Source: Bacteroidales bacterium 52_46 (GTDB lineage Bacteria; Bacteroidota; Bacteroidia; Bacteroidales; Muribaculaceae). Taken from it: 64,000 nt of DNA. The translations under genes and the position numbers were made by a program. Below are positions 1-8,339 of this stretch, in pieces. Position 1 is the stretch's first letter, and every line of letters starts with the position of its first letter. The stretch is from contig MNQK01000003.1 in assembly GCA_001915385.1 (NCBI GenBank), positions 3,969 to 67,968 of the forward strand, written 5' to 3'. The notes under the pieces were generated by a model. It did not search any database. It worked only from the letters and a program-made list of their open reading frames with translations, and was not told the origin of the DNA.

Positions 1-1
1 G

Positions 2-1330
2 ATAGGCATCCAGTTCAATATGCTCAACGATACACTTATAGTGATACAGACCACCTCGGGAGGTCCGTCGGAGAAAGTAGGAATACTCCCCGGCGACAAG
101 ATACTGAGCGCCGACACGACTATGATATCGGGAGTAAAACGCCCGCGCAACGAGATAATGAAAGCTCTCCGTGGGCCGAAAGGCACGCGTGTAGACGTGA
201 AAGTGGCGCGCCGCAATGTGGAGGAGCCGATAGAGTTCCGCATCACCCGCGACGATATACCGGTCAACTCGGTCGACGCCGCCTACATGGCGTCGCCCGG
301 CACAGGCTACATACGTCTGTCACGTTTCGCCGAGACATCATACGACGAGGTCCTCGAGGCTCTCAAAGGACTGGAAAAGCAGGGTATGAAACGCCTTATC
401 TTCGACTTGGAGGATAATGGAGGCGGCATACTTGGAGCAGCAGCCGAGATAGCAGAACTCTTTCTCGACAAGGACGACCTCATCACCTATACGGAGTCGC
501 CAAAATTAGGCACAACGCCTTACGTATCGCGCCAAAAAGGGCGCTACGCCGACCTGCCCGTGGCCGTGACCGTCAACCAATACAGCGCATCGGCATCCGA
601 GATACTCTCGGGTGCGCTTCAGGACCACGACCGCGCCGTAGTAGTGGGGCGCCGCACGTTCGGCAAAGGCCTTGTGCAAAGGCCGTTTCCGTTTCCCGAC
701 GGATCGATGATACGTCTGACTGTCGCACGCTACCACACTCCCTCCGGTCGCGTCATACAGAAACCTTACGAACGTGGTAAAGCCGAGGACTATGCGGCCG
801 ACATCAAGGCCCGTTATGACAACGGCGAATTCTACAGTGCCGACAGCATATCGTTTCCCGACTCGCTGAAATACACGACACTGCACCGGCACCGCACGGT
901 ATACGGTGGGGGCGGCATAATGCCCGACAAGTTCGTGCCCCTCGATACCGCGCTTTATACGCCCTACTACCGTGACCTGATGGCGAAAGGAGTATTCAAT
1001 ACCTTCTGCCTCGGATACACCAACGACCATCGGAAAGAACTGCAAAAAAAATATGATACGCAGGATAAATTCATCAAGAATTTCGATGTCGATGACAAGA
1101 TGATGGGAGAATTTGTGGCGCAGGGGGAAAAAGACGGTGTGCCTGTCAATGACAACGAGCTTGCCCGCAGCCGTACTCTTATCGCCGCCATTATAAAGGG
1201 AATAATAGGGCGCGACCTGTTTGACACATCGACCTATTTCAGAATAGTTAATCCGCTGCTCAACCCCATCTACCGCGAAGCATTGGAGATAATAAATTCA
1301 CCGGAAGAATACGAAAAATATCTGAATTGA
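2..1330 (+). CDS. S41 C-terminal processing protease, 5' end missing
   Basis: The reading frame is open from the window edge, so the ATG at 20 is probably internal and the N-terminus lies outside. What remains starts inside a PDZ domain (about residues 1-70 from that Met, with the carboxylate-binding region before GGPSEKVGILPGDKIL). It continues into the S41 peptidase core: the nucleophile lies in the SASASE stretch near residue 191-195, and the general-base lysine is in TFGKGLVQ near 216. Family members are secreted or periplasmic proteases anchored to the inner membrane that trim C-termini of exported proteins. The C-terminal 200 residues are the usual helical tail of Bacteroidota CtpA-like proteins. 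The family call is firm. The substrate is unknown. Confidence 0.93.
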   Translation: MGIQFNMLNDTLIVIQTTSGGPSEKVGILPGDKILSADTTMISGVKRPRNEIMKALRGPKGTRVDVKVARRNVEEPIEFRITRDDIPVNSVDAAYMASPGTGYIRLSRFAETSYDEVLEALKGLEKQGMKRLIFDLEDNGGGILGAAAEIAELFLDKDDLITYTESPKLGTTPYVSRQKGRYADLPVAVTVNQYSASASEILSGALQDHDRAVVVGRRTFGKGLVQRPFPFPDGSMIRLTVARYHTPSGRVIQKPYERGKAEDYAADIKARYDNGEFYSADSISFPDSLKYTTLHRHRTVYGGGGIMPDKFVPLDTALYTPYYRDLMAKGVFNTFCLGYTNDHRKELQKKYDTQDKFIKNFDVDDKMMGEFVAQGEKDGVPVNDNELARSRTLIAAIIKGIIGRDLFDTSTYFRIVNPLLNPIYREALEIINSPEEYEKYLN

Positions 1331-1387
1331 AATCAATAGAGCAGGGGTGTAGCAAAAGTGCTACACCCCTGCTCTATTGATTTCAAT
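1326..1387. terminator. 28-bp perfect palindrome between convergent genes
   Basis: Arms 1326-1353 and 1360-1387 are exact reverse complements around a 6-nt loop. The left arm includes the TGA stop of the protease, and the right arm ends just before the higA stop. It is symmetric, so it can fold in either transcript; it most likely serves as a bidirectional terminator. It is much longer than a usual intrinsic terminator stem. Confidence 0.75.
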
Positions 1388-1390
1388 ATC

Positions 1391-1735
1391 TTATAATATC
1401 GCAGCGATATTACGTATTGATGAAAGGCGTGTCATAAATGAAGCGTCAGACTTAGCTACCTGCATATTATAATCGCGCTGAAGATTGAGGAGCAAATCAG
1501 CCGGGATACCCAATGCCGCTTCAATAAGAAGTGCCATTTCCGTATTAACGCCTCTCTTCCCTTTAATAATTTCATTAATGAGGGAGGGACTTACTCCAAT
1601 ACTTTCAGCGAGCTTTGCCTGAGTAATGTTACTTGCTTCAAGCTCATCGTGAATAAGCTCCCCCGGATGGGTAGGCTCAAACGGAGTCAAATTATTTGCT
1701 ATCATGTCGGTGGCAATGCCCGAAAGTGTAATCAT
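1391..1735 (-). CDS. higA: HigA-family antitoxin (XRE helix-turn-helix)
   Basis: A small DNA-binding antitoxin of the HigA/VapI type. The HTH lies in NITQAKLAESIGVSPSLINE, preceded by the HPGE motif (THPGELIHDELE) that marks HigA antitoxins. The frame is open to an ATG at 1765, but the ATG at 1735 begins one base after the higB stop, so the shorter product (about 114 aa) is more natural. It is the second gene of the pair, the order (toxin first) that defines hig-type modules. It should neutralise HigB and repress the promoter through the palindrome at 2093-2116. Confidence 0.88.
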   Translation of the reverse strand: MITLSGIATDMIANNLTPFEPTHPGELIHDELEASNITQAKLAESIGVSPSLINEIIKGKRGVNTEMALLIEAALGIPADLLLNLQRDYNMQVAKSDASFMTRLSSIRNIAAIL

Positions 1736-1736
1736 A

Positions 1737-2054
1737 TCAATCGTAGTGGTTTGAAAGTTCAACAATATTGCAAATGGTCAAAATCGGTTCTTCAATAGTT
1801 TCGCGCATGGTAAACTCTATCCGATACTGATTGTTAACTCTAATAGAAAATCGGTCGGATTTATTTCCTTTCAAGGCCTCGAAATTTAAAGAATTAATCC
1901 GATACAAGTCTTCTTTGCAAGAAGCCCATTTAAGATAATCAACGCTACGCTTATAGCGCTTGATTATATCAATCCTGTAGCGATGTTTCTTATCGCTACA
2001 TTCTCCTTTATCATAGAGGTCTCTCAGATATTTTTCCCCGAATTCTACTATCAT
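1737..2054 (-). CDS. higB: HigB/RelE-type mRNA interferase toxin
   Basis: A 105-aa RelE/ParE superfamily protein with the late-strand signature ALKGNKSDRFSIRVNNQYRI that is characteristic of HigB toxins. These toxins cleave mRNA on the ribosome in a translation-dependent way. The gene precedes its antitoxin by one base, so the two are surely cotranscribed from the promoter at 2072-2104. The basic residues in KKHRYRIDIIKRYKR and the RFSIRVNNQYRI strand are those expected for RNA contact. The family assignment is firm. Activity was not tested. Confidence 0.88.
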   Translation of the reverse strand: MIVEFGEKYLRDLYDKGECSDKKHRYRIDIIKRYKRSVDYLKWASCKEDLYRINSLNFEALKGNKSDRFSIRVNNQYRIEFTMRETIEEPILTICNIVELSNHYD

Positions 2055-2071
2055 ATATTTATATTACAGGA

Positions 2072-2104
2072 CAAAGGTATGAAAAGTATTTAATTCTTCA
2101 CAAA
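2072..2104 (-). promoter_or_regulatory. higBA promoter (Bacteroidota type)
   Basis: On the minus strand TTTG (2104-2101) is followed after 21 nt by TACCTTTG (2079-2072), matching the Bacteroidota TTTG / TAnnTTTG pattern. Transcription would start about 10 bases upstream of the higB ATG at 2054. Confidence 0.7.
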
Positions 2105-2116
2105 ACTGTGAAGAAT
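2093..2116. promoter_or_regulatory. Probable HigA operator palindrome
   Basis: A perfect 10-bp inverted repeat (ATTCTTCACA / TGTGAAGAAT) with a 4-bp spacer overlaps the -33 element of the higBA promoter. Position and symmetry are what is expected for an XRE antitoxin autoregulatory site. The protein-DNA link is inferred. Confidence 0.65.
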
Positions 2117-2201
2117 ATTTTCAGAATGCACCCCATGAAAGATTCTTCCGCCACAATCCGAAATTACAGTGCATATTCCACTTCCCATTTAATATCGCTT
2201 T

Positions 2202-2304
2202 CCGCGGTTAAAAACCGCGGCTATTATAACATCCTATTAATCAATTACGTAGTAGCCGCGGTTTCTTTGCATAGCAAAGCGCCAAAGGCGATGATTAACC
2301 GCGG
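2202..2304. repeat. Dispersed CCGCGG palindrome pair, copy 1 (interrupted)
   Basis: It starts with the 19-bp palindrome built from CCGCGGTTAAAAACCGCGG. About 50 bases later comes the start of the reverse arrangement (AGTAGCCGCGGTTT), interrupted by some 30 bp before it resumes with TTAACCGCGG at 2295. The uninterrupted version is at 7286-7381. Confidence 0.7.
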
Positions 2305-3013
2305 ACAATAAAGCCTGCAATTGTCATATTGTCATGCACTGCGATTTCGGATTGAGGCATTCTTCCGATTCTCATAAAACGAAGGCGAAGGCAATCGCAG
2401 TATGCGGTTGCCTTCGCACGATTGACACGGTGGGTACTGTCAGCAGCGGCCACCGTGCCGCCTATCACACTTTATTACCCTATCTAATGGTCGATTAAAC
2501 CGCCTGTCAATCAATCCGCCTTATCGTTAACTTACCGCACCGACAAGGCCGATCAGTACACGATTATAGTCGACAGGCTGAAAAACCAACCGCTTTTTCC
2601 TTCTAAAAAACATGAGACAACCCATTTATTATCCCATAGCCATTACCCTGAGAAACCATCAGTACCGGTCCCGAATACGCTTTTATATCTGCACTACCCC
2701 AATCAGCTCCATGATAATGAAACCAACACGTTAATTCCAGACATTGCATCAAATAGTTGAAAATAAAATAAGAATAACTGAAATGTCAAGGACGAGTATT
2801 AGCTATCATGAGAGATAAAAGTATTATATGCACTAAATTGCTTTCAACATGCGTAATGCTCAGTAGCAACGGCTCGCAAATGTAAAAATTTATTTTTAAA
2901 CAACAGACAAATTATTTACTAAAAAACTGATAAAATCGCCCGAATTAATGTTAAACTTTGTAAAATCACCTTTCAACATTTGATTTATGGATAAAATTTA
3001 ACTAAATCGAGGG
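2305..3013. other. Gene-free stretch with two hairpins
   Basis: No credible coding region is seen. A 15-bp stem with a 3-nt loop (2385-2399 / 2403-2417, GCGAAGGCAATCGCA against its complement with one G-T pair) is followed by an 8-bp stem with a 16-nt loop (2426-2433 / 2450-2457). Together they could be part of a small structured RNA. From about 2600 to 3013 the DNA is AT-rich and featureless to the eye. Confidence 0.35.
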
Positions 3014-3283
3014 TTAAATGACACCTACCAACGCCCACATCGACAGATGAGTAAGCAACATAAGGGCGATAATAATCCACGTCATGACTGTCCGCCGGCC
3101 ATAACATTGCCATGCGAGCAGGGAAGCAGCAATTACATAGGCAGGGTACAACCAAAGAAAATACCGATTACCTCCGGCAATATCGTGCGACATAGAGAGC
3201 ATAAGTGGGAAAGCGAGTACGGGAAGTGCCGCGATTATTATAATCACGGTCATCCACGCGGGCACTCTTGAAGGTTGTTTCAT
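3014..3283 (-). CDS. Small three-helix membrane protein, unknown
   Basis: About 89 aa from the ATG at 3283 (an upstream ATG at 3313 adds ten residues unlike a membrane start). Three hydrophobic spans are clear: VPAWMTVIIIIAALPVLAFP, YFLWLYPAYVIAASLLAW and VMTWIIIALMLLTHLSMWAL. Positive residues lie between spans 2 and 3 (CYGRRT). No family was recognised. It stands alone, between a long gene-free stretch and a repeat. Confidence 0.55.
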   Translation of the reverse strand: MKQPSRVPAWMTVIIIIAALPVLAFPLMLSMSHDIAGGNRYFLWLYPAYVIAASLLAWQCYGRRTVMTWIIIALMLLTHLSMWALVGVI

Positions 3284-3324
3284 ATCTTGACAGGATTTTA
3301 AGATGAAATGCAATTATAAGCTTT

Positions 3325-3446
3325 GGGACGAGGGCGTCCGGCCTCCGTAGTATTATCCTTATACTGTTAGTTACTACGGATATACCATTAGATAATAGAG
3401 GATGTGCGTCCCTACTTTGTTAGCCGAAATTTCGCAGTTTTGCAAC
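3325..3446. repeat. Dispersed GGGACG palindrome element, divergent copy
   Basis: Degenerate outer arms (GGGACGAGGGCGTCC near 3325 against GGATGTGCGTCCC near 3400) enclose an inner 8-bp stem (3345-3352 / 3372-3379). The flank at 3412-3446 matches the reverse complement of 9399-9433 at 33 of 35 positions, and 31941-31975 at 28 of 35, which ties the three elements together. Confidence 0.7.
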
Positions 3447-3478
3447 GCACCCGCCCCGCTCAACCCCACTCGACTCAG

Positions 3479-3495
3479 CTTAAGTAAACAGCATT
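3479..3495. repeat. 17-nt repeat shared with 25347-25363
   Basis: CTTAAGTAAACAGCATT here is identical to 25347-25363, where it forms one arm of an inverted repeat. Here the partner arm is absent, so this looks like a fragment of that element. Confidence 0.55.
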
Positions 3496-3543
3496 GAATC
3501 GCGTTTATACAAATACTACATTGAAGGATGGAAACGGGAGAGA

Positions 3544-4557
3544 TTATTTGAATTTTTTCTTTTCGGCGAGGTATGCGTCGACTGTGGCGCGGACTCCGCG
3601 CTGCAGGGGGTAGTCGGCGTGGAAGCCAAAATCGGCCTGAGCCTCACTGACGTCGCAATTCCAGTTGCGCTGCTTCATGATTTTGTATTTATCTCTATTG
3701 AGCGTTGAGGCTTTTCCGCGCCATGCAGCAAATTTTTCCGCTACCGTAGATACTGCAAGCACCACCCACATGGGCAGTTTGAGCGGCAGGACCCAGCGGC
3801 CGCCAAGCGCCTCCGACACCATGCTGCGGAATTCCTTCTGTGTATATGCCTGCGGCTCGGATATGATGTAGGTCTTGTCGCTGACGCCGGAGGCAAGAGC
3901 ATCGAACATAGCTCCGACAAGGTCGTCGACATAGATGAATGTCAGCATCTGCTTGCGGTAGCCCATGCCCACGTCGATATGGCCGTCGATGCTTTTTATC
4001 ATCATCAGATAGTCTTTTTCGCGCGGGCCGTAGACTCCGGTCGCGCGGAAAATGATATAATGAAGTCCCGAACGGTAACGGAGGTATTCTTCCGCCTTCA
4101 TTTTGGAGAGTCCGTAGCGGGTATTGGGATGAGGCACGTCGGCATTGGTGATCGGACGATATGTCTTTTCGTCGACAGGCCCCATAGCGCTGAGCGAGCT
4201 CATGTACAGGAATCTGTCAGGCTCCTTGCCGGAGGATTTGAGCGCATCGATGATATTTACGAGGTAACGATAGTTGATTTTGTCGAAATCGCGGAAATTG
4301 GCGCATTTCGTGGCTCCCAGGTTGTGGATTACATAATCCCAGCGTTCGCCGTCGGGGAGAGCGTCGCGCATGGCGGCGGCAATGGCCTGCGGGTCGTCGT
4401 AGTCGAGCACAAGGAAATGCAGTCGCGGGTCATCGAGATAGCGGCGCGAAGTCGACGCCCTCACCGCTACAGTCACGTCATAGCCGCGTTCGAGCCCTTG
4501 TCGGGCAATGAAGCCGCCGATAAATCCGCCGGCGCCTATTACGAGTAACCTTTTCAT
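3544..4557 (-). CDS. NAD(P)-dependent epimerase/dehydratase (extended SDR)
   Basis: A 337-aa extended short-chain dehydrogenase/reductase. The dinucleotide-binding loop GAGGFIGG is at residues 8-15. The catalytic set is a serine in MSSLSAMG (about 120-123), Tyr148 and Lys152 in RYGLSKMKAEEYL. The C-terminal half is the substrate lobe with the YISEPQAYTQKEF segment common in Bacteroidales homologues. Such enzymes act on nucleotide sugars, steroid-like or polyketide-like substrates; the true substrate cannot be read here. It lies 22 bases after a GT4 glycosyltransferase on the same strand, so a role in glycan building is a fair guess. Confidence 0.85.
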   Translation of the reverse strand: MKRLLVIGAGGFIGGFIARQGLERGYDVTVAVRASTSRRYLDDPRLHFLVLDYDDPQAIAAAMRDALPDGERWDYVIHNLGATKCANFRDFDKINYRYLVNIIDALKSSGKEPDRFLYMSSLSAMGPVDEKTYRPITNADVPHPNTRYGLSKMKAEEYLRYRSGLHYIIFRATGVYGPREKDYLMMIKSIDGHIDVGMGYRKQMLTFIYVDDLVGAMFDALASGVSDKTYIISEPQAYTQKEFRSMVSEALGGRWVLPLKLPMWVVLAVSTVAEKFAAWRGKASTLNRDKYKIMKQRNWNCDVSEAQADFGFHADYPLQRGVRATVDAYLAEKKKFK

Positions 4558-4578
4558 ATATATATTTTCTATTATTTT

Positions 4579-5712
4579 TTATTTACTGTCAAGTGCTTTC
4601 CGATAGCTGTCACGGAGGCCGTCGGCAAAATTCTGCTGCGAGAAACGCGTGATATGCTTGCGGCCGGCGTCCACGAGATTACGGCGGTAACCGCTGTCGT
4701 CAATAATATGCCTCGCGGCGGCTATATATGCGTCGACATCATCAGGACTTACCACGGGAGCCTCACTGCCGGCCGCCTCTTCAAGGCACGAACCGGAGGC
4801 GATGATGACCGGTGTACCCACGCTCAACGATTCTATTACCGGTATACCGAAACCTTCATAGCGCGACGGATAGGAGGAGAACAGCGCGCTGGCATATAGC
4901 GCCGGAAAATCGGCAAAATCGGCGTTCTCGATAAATATGACCCTGTCGCGCAAACCATAACGGTCGATATAGCTGTCAATTTCCCCGGCGTATGCGGTGC
5001 GTCGGCCTACGATAACGGCGATTATGTCGTCAGGAAGCCCACGCAGGGCTTTGACCGTCAGCAGCTGGTTCTTACGCTCCTCGACTGTGCCGACGCCTAC
5101 GATGTACGGCCGGGTAATACCGTATTTATGCATCACACCGTCAGCACGGAGAGGGTCGACTGGTCTTGCGAACTGGGGGTCGCATCCCTGATAGACAATG
5201 TCTATTTTCGCAGGGTCGATATTATAAAATTCGACAATGTCACGACGGGTGCATTCGGAAATTGCAATGACGCGCGTGGCATGTTGCGCGGCCTTACGGA
5301 ATTTATAATCGTATATCTTACGGTCAATCAATCGGTAGCATCGGGGGAAATGACGGAAAATAACGTCGTGAATGGTCACGACCGAAGGGATGCCCGAGGA
5401 GATGATATTGAGCGGGAGCTCGTTGCTGAGTCCGTGATAGAGGTCGATTTCGTCGCGCAGCAACTGCCCTGTGATGCCGCGCGAACGCCACAGTGAGGGA
5501 AAACGTCGTCCGGAAGGCGTATCGGGCAGACACAATGTGACATTCTCACGCTCGAGCAACGGCATCAATCGCGGATTGTTGCGGAGCCGTGGAGCATAAA
5601 GCAGCAAAGAGTCATCGCCTGAAGATGCTATGGTGTCGATGACGAGGCGGCTGTAATTGCCAAGCCCGGTGTTGTTGTTGACCGCACGCTTGGCGTCGTA
5701 TCCTATCTTCAT
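4579..5712 (-). CDS. GT4-family glycosyltransferase
   Basis: A GT-B fold retaining glycosyltransferase of about 377 aa. The C-terminal half shows VGVGTVEERKNQLLTV and the EX7E nucleotide-sugar motif (YEGFGIPVIESLSVGTPVI). The N-terminal half has the HDVIFRHFP acceptor-domain motif seen in mannosyltransferase-like members. The start at 5712 (MKIGYDAKRAV) is chosen because a consensus promoter lies at 5718-5749, upstream of this ATG and overlapping the alternative ATG at 5748. The mRNA would then begin at or next to the start codon. It is probably cotranscribed with the SDR gene downstream. Donor and acceptor are unknown. Confidence 0.87.
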   Translation of the reverse strand: MKIGYDAKRAVNNNTGLGNYSRLVIDTIASSGDDSLLLYAPRLRNNPRLMPLLERENVTLCLPDTPSGRRFPSLWRSRGITGQLLRDEIDLYHGLSNELPLNIISSGIPSVVTIHDVIFRHFPRCYRLIDRKIYDYKFRKAAQHATRVIAISECTRRDIVEFYNIDPAKIDIVYQGCDPQFARPVDPLRADGVMHKYGITRPYIVGVGTVEERKNQLLTVKALRGLPDDIIAVIVGRRTAYAGEIDSYIDRYGLRDRVIFIENADFADFPALYASALFSSYPSRYEGFGIPVIESLSVGTPVIIASGSCLEEAAGSEAPVVSPDDVDAYIAAARHIIDDSGYRRNLVDAGRKHITRFSQQNFADGLRDSYRKALDSK

Positions 5713-5717
5713 ATCAG

Positions 5718-5749
5718 CAAAGATAACGAAAATGCCGTCGTCAAACAAA
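5718..5749 (-). promoter_or_regulatory. GT4 promoter, giving a leaderless mRNA
   Basis: On the minus strand TTTG (5749-5746), a 20-nt spacer and TATCTTTG (5725-5718) match the Bacteroidota consensus. The last base of the -7 box is only five bases before the ATG at 5712, which leaves essentially no 5' leader. Confidence 0.7.
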
Positions 5750-5766
5750 ATTTATGGGCCATTAGA

Positions 5767-5798
5767 TTTGTAAGATATTACAATATTGTCTATTTTTG
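5767..5798 (+). promoter_or_regulatory. pyrH promoter
   Basis: TTTG (5767-5770), a 20-nt spacer and TATTTTTG (5791-5798). It drives pyrH (start 5904) with a leader of roughly 100 nt and is divergent from the glycosyltransferase promoter 18 bases away. Confidence 0.72.
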
Positions 5799-5903
5799 TG
5801 AACAGGAAGCGCCCGGCAACAGGTATCGGAATCCATCGGCCAGGTCATAACGACGCTCCGGGAGCGAATCGCTCCGATAATCCGGAAAAAACAATAACCA
5901 TAT

Positions 5904-6614
5904 ATGAGAAAGAAATACAACCGAATACTGCTCAAGCTGAGCGGTGAATCGCTTGCCGGAGGCACAGGCTCGGGCATCGACACCAACCGACTGAACCAAT
6001 ACGCAGCCCAGATAGCGGCTGTAGTGTCGGGGGGAGTACAGGTAGCCATCGTGATAGGCGGCGGCAATATATTCCGCGGCCTGCAGGGCGCGTCAAAAGG
6101 ATTTGACCGCGTGAAAGGGGACCAGATGGGCATGCTTGCCACGGTAATCAACTCACTTGCCCTGTCATCGGCGCTTCAGGCCATCGGACAACCCGCCAAA
6201 GTATTCACTGCCATCAACATGTTCCCGATCGGGGAGCATTACAGCAAATGGCGCGCCATCGAGGCAATGAACGCCGGCGAAGTGGCAATCATAGCGGGAG
6301 GCACAGGCAATCCGTTCTTCACGACCGACACCGGTTCGGCCCTGCGTGGCATCGAGGTGGAGGCTGACGTGATGCTCAAAGGCACGCGCGTGGACGGCAT
6401 CTACACCGCCGACCCCGAAAAAGACCCGACAGCAACCCGTTTCTCCGAAATCACATACGACGAAGTATACACCCGCGGGCTGAAAGTGATGGACCTCACG
6501 GCAACAGCACTTTGCAAGGAGAACCATCTCCCCATCATCGTCTTTGACATGGACACTCCGGGCAATCTCAAGAAAGTGCTTGACGGAGAACCGGTAGGAA
6601 CGCTTGTATACTAA
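5904..6614 (+). CDS. pyrH: UMP kinase
   Basis: UMP kinase phosphorylates UMP to UDP with ATP in the cytosol, feeding all pyrimidine nucleotides. It belongs to the amino acid kinase fold, unlike eukaryotic UMP kinases. The 236-aa length is typical. Landmarks are the N-terminal KLSGES (11-16), the IGGGNIFRG phosphate-binding turn (51-59), GDQMGM (72-77), the TADPEKDPTA lid segment and GLKVMDLTA. The frr gene follows after 60 bases on the same strand, the common pyrH-frr pairing of bacteria. The start has no Shine-Dalgarno, as usual in this phylum, and the N-terminus matches the family. Confidence 0.97.
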   Translation: MRKKYNRILLKLSGESLAGGTGSGIDTNRLNQYAAQIAAVVSGGVQVAIVIGGGNIFRGLQGASKGFDRVKGDQMGMLATVINSLALSSALQAIGQPAKVFTAINMFPIGEHYSKWRAIEAMNAGEVAIIAGGTGNPFFTTDTGSALRGIEVEADVMLKGTRVDGIYTADPEKDPTATRFSEITYDEVYTRGLKVMDLTATALCKENHLPIIVFDMDTPGNLKKVLDGEPVGTLVY

Positions 6615-6674
6615 AGCATCCTGCCCTGACAAAGCAATAAATCCGATTTTTAACATTCAGAATACAACCTCATT

Positions 6675-7235
6675 ATGACAAACCCCAGCACATACCTCGA
6701 CCCGGCAGAAGAGAAGATGGAAATGTCGGTAGCATATCTCGATGAAGCGCTCGCACATATCCGTGCCGGAAAAGCCAATCCGAAGATTCTCGACGGCATA
6801 CGCGTAGACTATTACGGAAGCGCCGCACCTATCTCAAACGTAGCAAACGTGGCAGTGCCCGACGCACGCACCATCACCATCACCCCCTGGGAGAAATCGA
6901 TGTTCAAAGAGATTGAAAAGGCCATTATCAACTCCGAACTCGGCATTACGCCCGAAAACAACGGCGAAGTAATACGCATATCAATACCGCCGCTGACCGA
7001 GGAACGACGCAAACAGCTTGTAAAACAGTCGAAAGCCGAGGCCGAGCAGGCAAAAGTGTCGGTGCGCAACGCACGCCGCGATGCCATCGAAGGGCTGAAG
7101 AAAGCGATAAAGCAAGGTATGCCCGAGGATGTAGAGAAGGACGCCGAGGGTAAGGCTCAGAAGCTCCACGACAAATACCTGAAGAAAATCGACGAGCTTT
7201 TCGCCGCCAAAGAGAAAGAGATACTCACTGTGTAA
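6675..7235 (+). CDS. frr: Ribosome recycling factor
   Basis: The 186-aa ribosome recycling factor works with EF-G after termination to split the 70S ribosome. The sequence shows the family core: the helical [20 protein letters not shown] start of domain I, the TITPWEK turn, and the long charged helices ending in [21 protein letters not shown] and the DDxKK-like tail ([20 protein letters not shown]). Length and order are standard. It sits behind pyrH and probably shares its transcript. The repeat at 7286-7381 follows. Confidence 0.97.
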   Translation: MTNPSTYLDPAEEKMEMSVAYLDEALAHIRAGKANPKILDGIRVDYYGSAAPISNVANVAVPDARTITITPWEKSMFKEIEKAIINSELGITPENNGEVIRISIPPLTEERRKQLVKQSKAEAEQAKVSVRNARRDAIEGLKKAIKQGMPEDVEKDAEGKAQKLHDKYLKKIDELFAAKEKEILTV

Positions 7236-7285
7236 AAAAAGCGGGGATTACCGCATAAAACAGTGCGTTAAAATAATTTACGTGA

Positions 7286-7381
7286 CCGCGGTTAAAAACC
7301 GCGGTTACTATTTTGCCGGCATTGATAGCCAATATTCGGCGTTGATAGCCAATATATAGTAGCCGCGGTTTTTAACCGCGG
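7286..7381. repeat. Dispersed CCGCGG palindrome pair, copy 2 (intact)
   Basis: Two 19-bp palindromes (7286-7304 and 7363-7381) made of CCGCGGTTAAAAACCGCGG and its complement face each other over a 58-nt spacer. The spacer holds a 14-bp direct repeat, TTGATAGCCAATAT, at 7322 and 7342. It matches the copy at 2202-2304 and probably terminates the pyrH-frr transcript. Confidence 0.75.
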
Positions 7382-7465
7382 GAAATCGGATTACGCCGAT
7401 GACACCGATTAGTCAAAGGCGTCACGGTTTGGTCACACAATTTTTCATTTATTTTCTGTTTAACC

Positions 7466-8242
7466 ATGCAGACAGTACTGTTCACATCGACAATATTCGG
7501 CCCCATACACAGCCGACGGCTCGGCACTTCATTAGGAGTAAACCTGATGCCGGCCGACGGCAAGGTATGTTCATTCGACTGCCTTTACTGCGAGGCCGGA
7601 TTCAACGCCCAGGGCCCCGGAAAAAAAGGCATACCTCCACGCGAAGAGGTGGCACGCCTGCTCGAAGACAAGCTAAGGGAGATGCATGCCGGCAATATGC
7701 CGCTTGACGTCATCACGTTTTCAGGAAACGGCGAGCCGACACTCCACCCCGATTTCAACGGCGTGGTCGACGATGTGATAAGACTGCGCGACAAATATTA
7801 TCCGGAAGCGAAAGTGAGCGTACTGTCAAACGCCACACGGCTGCATACGCCCGAAGTAGTGGAGGGACTGCGCAAGGTCGACAACAACATACTCAAACTT
7901 GACTCCGCAATCGACGATACCGTACGCATAATCGACCGCCCCGTCGGCAAAAGCTACACCGTAGCGGATGTGATTGCGGGGATGAAACAGTTTGACGGAC
8001 AATGCATAGTGCAGACGATGATGCTCCGCGGAGAGCATGACGGAGTCAGGATTGACAATACGACCGACAGCGAAATCGAAGCGCTTATCGATGCGTATAA
8101 AGAAATCGCGCCAAAAGAGGTAATGCTCTACTCGATAGACCGCAAGACCCCGGCCGAACATCTTGTGAAAGTGGGACGGGAGGAACTCGAAATGATTGCC
8201 GGCCGCTTCCGCGAGGCAGGGATATGCGTGCAGGTCAGTTGA
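7466..8242 (+). CDS. Radical SAM protein, COG0731 (TYW1-like) type
   Basis: A 258-aa radical S-adenosylmethionine enzyme. The 4Fe-4S cysteines are Cys35, Cys39 and Cys42 in KVCSFDCLYCE, and the GGE-like SAM site is in FSGNGEPTLHPDF (about 90-102). The N-terminal FGPIHSRRLGTSLGVNL is typical of the bacterial COG0731 group, annotated as wyosine-synthetase-like although bacteria lack wyosine. The actual reaction is unknown. It is a single gene, with the palindromic repeat upstream and another one downstream. Confidence 0.85.
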   Translation: MQTVLFTSTIFGPIHSRRLGTSLGVNLMPADGKVCSFDCLYCEAGFNAQGPGKKGIPPREEVARLLEDKLREMHAGNMPLDVITFSGNGEPTLHPDFNGVVDDVIRLRDKYYPEAKVSVLSNATRLHTPEVVEGLRKVDNNILKLDSAIDDTVRIIDRPVGKSYTVADVIAGMKQFDGQCIVQTMMLRGEHDGVRIDNTTDSEIEALIDAYKEIAPKEVMLYSIDRKTPAEHLVKVGREELEMIAGRFREAGICVQVS

Positions 8243-8339
8243 AAAGCCGAGTTATGGAGATAGCCAAAACGATGTTGCAGAACTAAACCACGCCGGTTTG
8301 CAGAACTAATAATATATTGAAAATTCGATACGTCATCTT

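Noticed and set aside
2108..2311. 67-codon frame starting with GTG beside the higBA promoter
   Set aside because: Runs through the operator palindrome and the CCGCGG repeat; no protein-like features.
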